Shown one piece after another: positions 61,543 to 64,000 of a stretch of DNA of 64,000 bases. Within the stretch, counting starts at the first letter, position 1; the number at the start of each line of letters is the position of its first letter. Location: NCBI GenBank assembly GCA_900548905.1, contig URMK01000037.1, positions 1 through 64,000 of the forward strand, in the 5' to 3' direction. Source of the DNA: an uncultured Lachnospiraceae bacterium. Lineage in GTDB: Bacteria; Bacillota; Clostridia; Lachnospirales; Lachnospiraceae. A program made the translations under genes and the position numbers. Below the pieces are notes generated by a model that was not told the DNA's origin, ran no database searches, and was given only the letters and a program-made list of their open reading frames with translations.

Positions 61543-62942
61543 ATGAAAAGAAAACTGACAGCATCTATTCTGGCGGCAGCATTGGCTGTTTCAACAATAC
61601 TGGCAGGCTGCGGCGGGGCGGCGGACGGCGGAGAATCCAAAGCGGCCCAGTCCCAGGAGGCGGGAGCGGAAGCACAGGGCGGGGAAACCGATAGTGCAGA
61701 ATCCGGGCCGGCAAAGACAACAGCCCAGGCGGATACGGGAGAGGTTCCCGGGGAACTGACCATCTATACTTATTATGCGGACAGCGCCATTGCACAGGTG
61801 GACAGGGCACTGGAAATTATGAAGGAGACATATCCGGATCTGAAGATCAACATCGAACACAGGACCGATTCCGACGGCAGCGTTCTTAAGACAAGGGCGG
61901 CAGTGGGGGAACTGCCGGATATCTTTGAATGTACCGGACAGCTGACCGATATCCTGATTAAATCGGGGGATCTGGCGGAACTGGATTCTGTAATTGAAGA
62001 AACGGGATTTTTTGACAAATATCTGGAAGGGAACTTTGATGTAAAAAAATCGGCGGACGGCCATTTCTATGCTATCAGCTCCACGGTACCGGAGTGCTGT
62101 GAAGTATTTTACAATAAGGAAGTGTTTGAAAGGCTTGGCTTGTCGGCACCTCAAAATTATGAAGAATTCAAGGCCGTGGTGGAAGCGTTGAATGCGGACG
62201 GTATTATCCCGCTGGCGCTGTTTGCCCAACAGAAATGGCCGGGGCTGCAGATGTTCGATATGGCTGTGGTGGGGGAAGGACAGTCTCTGGGGCTTACAGG
62301 GCTGGAGGACGGAAGCACCAAAATACGGATCCGGAATATCTGGAAGCGGCCAAAAAGCTGAGTGAACTGACTTCTATGGGCCTAATCGGCAAAGGTGCCC
62401 TGAATACCAATGCCAGCCAGGCTTTTGAGCTGGTGGAAACCGGACAGGCGGGCATGCTGATAAACGGAAGCTGGTTTTTTAACGACGCGGCTGTAGGCGG
62501 TTACGGCGACAATATCGGATACTTTGAATATAATCCGTTTACCGTGGCCGGCAAAGAGGAGGATACACACTGGACGGAATCCGGCGGCACCGGTTCCATG
62601 GGCGGCTACGCGGTAAGCGCCAAAGGAAAATATGCGGAATACTCCAAAAAGGTTCTTTTAAGCTTTCTGGAAGCGAGAGACATTGCCAATGCGGAACTCG
62701 GATCCTTAAGCGTGCTGAAGGAAAAGGTGGATCCCGTGGAAGCACGGGCGGAAAGCTACCAGCACTATGCGGATAACCTGGATAAAATCCAGTCAACCAC
62801 AAAATTTGAGTGGTCTCTGAACAATCAGGAGCTGATTGTGGCACTGGAGGATACCTGCGAACTCCTTTTAACAGGACTGATTACCCCTGAGGATTTTATA
62901 GCGGATCTGGAGGAACAGATAGCGGAAGCGTTAGGCCAATAA
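61543..62942 (+). pseudogene. Sugar-binding lipoprotein with a frameshift
   Basis: A family 1 solute-binding lipoprotein of about 466 residues: lipobox LAGC with Cys23, a linker, then the binding domain. The frame breaks near 62320. The upstream part ends shortly after DGSTKI, and the downstream part continues one frame over with TDPEYLEAAKKLSEL and GMLINGSWFF. Adding one A to the run at 62320-62323 restores a smooth reading, so a one-base deletion or a sequencing error is likely. The permease genes that follow are intact. GAGAAGGT precedes the start. Confidence 0.85.
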
Positions 62943-62965
62943 AAGAAGGAAGAAAGGGGGAAAAG

Positions 62966-63850
62966 ATGAATCCGTTATTTCGAAAAAAGAAAGCGGCGAT
63001 GTGCCTGTTCACGGCTCCGGTAATTATCCTGTTTTGTCTGATCATCGTTATACCGCTGGCGGAATCGGCGGCAATGAGCTTTACGGAATGGGATGGGGTG
63101 AATGAGGCCGTATTTACGGGACTGGATAATTTCAAACGGCTTTTTACATCGAGAGATCTGAAGGTTTCCATCCGTAACAGTCTGCTGTATTCCGGGGTGC
63201 TCACCGTATACCAGATAGGGCTGGGAACCTTATTCGCTTATTTTCTGGCGAATTTTAATATAAAGGGCAGACGTTTTTTTAAAGATGTTTATTTCTTCCC
63301 GGTGCTGCTGTCCGTGTCGGTGGTGGCACAATTGTGGATTTCCGTGTATCACGGGGATTTCGGGCTTATCAACCAGCTGGCAAGGCATCTGGGGCTGGCC
63401 TGGGAACAGAACTGGCTTTATGAACCGGTAAAAGGAGTGATAGCTATTGTCCTGGCGGAGTCCTGGAAAGGCATGGGGTATCATATGCTCATCATTTATG
63501 CGGCTATGAAAAACGTGCCCGATGTCTATTATGAAGCCTCCTATATTGACGGGGCGGATAAACGGCAGCAGTTTTTTCATATTACGCTCCCGCTTACCAT
63601 TCCTACAATAAAGGTATGTGTGGTTATGGGCATCACCTATGGTTTCCGGGCTTTTGAAATGATTTTCCTGATGACGGGCGGAGGTCCCGGAAATTCCAGC
63701 TATACTATGCCTATCATGATGTATAAAGCCCTTTTCGGCCTGCAGAAATATGGCTACGGCAGCGCAATCGCAGTGGTCATCGTGATAATCTGCGTGGGAA
63801 TGATGCTGGTGATCAATAAGCTCACAGAACGGTTTGACGGACAATACTGA
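62966..63850 (+). CDS. Sugar ABC transporter permease, MalF-like
   Basis: A 294-residue membrane protein with six hydrophobic segments. FTAPVIILFCLIIVIPLAES opens the first, and the coupling loop EASYIDGADKRQQFFHITLP is present. GGAAGAAAGGGGG precedes the start. It works with the preceding binding protein and the next, incomplete permease gene as a CUT1 importer; the substrate is unknown. Confidence 0.92.
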   Translation: MNPLFRKKKAAMCLFTAPVIILFCLIIVIPLAESAAMSFTEWDGVNEAVFTGLDNFKRLFTSRDLKVSIRNSLLYSGVLTVYQIGLGTLFAYFLANFNIKGRRFFKDVYFFPVLLSVSVVAQLWISVYHGDFGLINQLARHLGLAWEQNWLYEPVKGVIAIVLAESWKGMGYHMLIIYAAMKNVPDVYYEASYIDGADKRQQFFHITLPLTIPTIKVCVVMGITYGFRAFEMIFLMTGGGPGNSSYTMPIMMYKALFGLQKYGYGSAIAVVIVIICVGMMLVINKLTERFDGQY

Positions 63851-63885
63851 ATCGATGGCTGCGTTTGGCAGGGAGGAAAGTAAGA

Positions 63886-64000
63886 ATGGAACATAAAAAG
63901 AGAAGGTTCAGGCCCGCGTGGATCCCGGTCTATTTGCTAATGATCCTCTATGCGGTAGTCTGTCTCTATCCGGTCATCTGGATGGGGTTTTATTCCCTGA
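63886..64000 (+). CDS. Sugar ABC transporter permease, MalG-like (cut by the window end)
   Basis: Only the first 38 residues are in the window. A basic N-terminus (MEHKKRRFRPAW) is followed by the first membrane helix with LYAVVCLYPVIWMGFYSL, the standard opening of MalG-type permeases. GGGAGGA precedes the ATG. The position right after a MalF-like gene agrees. Confidence 0.8.
   Translation, partial: MEHKKRRFRPAWIPVYLLMILYAVVCLYPVIWMGFYSL

Noticed and set aside
62317..62330. Programmed -1 frameshifting in the sugar-binding protein
   Set aside because: No proper slippery heptamer or following pseudoknot is evident, and binding proteins do not use this; a one-base loss in the A-run is simpler.

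Overview
The window reads as chromosomal DNA of an anaerobic gut-type Firmicute, most likely Lachnospiraceae (Clostridium cluster XIVa). The signs are dense co-directional operons, strong AGGAGG-type ribosome sites, frequent GTG/TTG starts, YesM/YesN sensors, many CUT1 sugar ABC transporters with lipoprotein binding proteins, and a DpnII-like methylase pair. The genus cannot be fixed from sequence alone. No rRNA, tRNA or CRISPR was recognised.

Layout. 0.2-4.4 kb: GH3 beta-glucosidase with swapped domain order, and a MATE exporter. 4.5-6.5 kb: DpnM-like and DpnA-like adenine methylases with no endonuclease beside them. 6.6-33.1 kb: an AT-richer catabolic island. It holds a GntR regulator, an unusual sugar-sensor regulator, and a tightly overlapping run of genes: cupin, KDPG aldolase (broken by an amber codon), KDG kinase, metallo-beta-lactamase-fold hydrolase, SDR, IlvD/Edd dehydratase, fumarate-reductase-like flavoprotein, FdrA, DUF1116, acetate-kinase-like protein, DUF2877, YesN/YesM pair and a glycosidase-like protein. 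A second unit follows with an ABC sugar importer, FAD oxidoreductase, GH36-like alpha-galactosidase and Gfo/Idh/MocA dehydrogenase. 33.2-34.9 kb: a repeat-like intergenic segment, an Rpn nuclease tail and a PatB-type C-S lyase. 35.2-44.7 kb: an 866-residue NADH oxidoreductase/rhodanese/siroheme reductase/ferredoxin fusion followed by a complete route from glutamyl-tRNA to siroheme (hemA, sirC, hemC, cobA-hemD, hemB, hemL). 44.7-48.4 kb: an Lpl-type sugar importer on the minus strand. 48.4-49.9 kb: four small regulator-like genes around a divergent promoter. 50-57.9 kb: GH43 enzyme, diguanylate cyclase, OmpR-type two-component system and an ABC exporter with a 49-residue membrane peptide. 58-64 kb: a frameshifted small gene, an amino-acid permease, a YtcJ-like amidohydrolase, and a third sugar importer with a frameshifted binding protein, cut by the window end.

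How the genes fit together. In the island, glycosides would be imported and cleaved, and the released sugar oxidised to an aldonic acid, dehydrated, and split by an Entner-Doudoroff-like route. The FdrA/DUF1116/DUF2877 set resembles the E. coli oxamate transcarbamylase AllFGH. Here an acetate-kinase homologue stands inside the set, with no carbamate kinase nearby. This suggests an undescribed complex that makes an acyl phosphate from a sugar-acid intermediate and recovers ATP; this is inference. In the 35-45 kb region the siroheme operon appears to supply the cofactor of the first gene's product.

Two single-base deletions in A-runs (near 58.2 and 62.32 kb) disrupt otherwise well-formed genes and may be sequencing errors; the amber codon at 9471 is a different kind of change.
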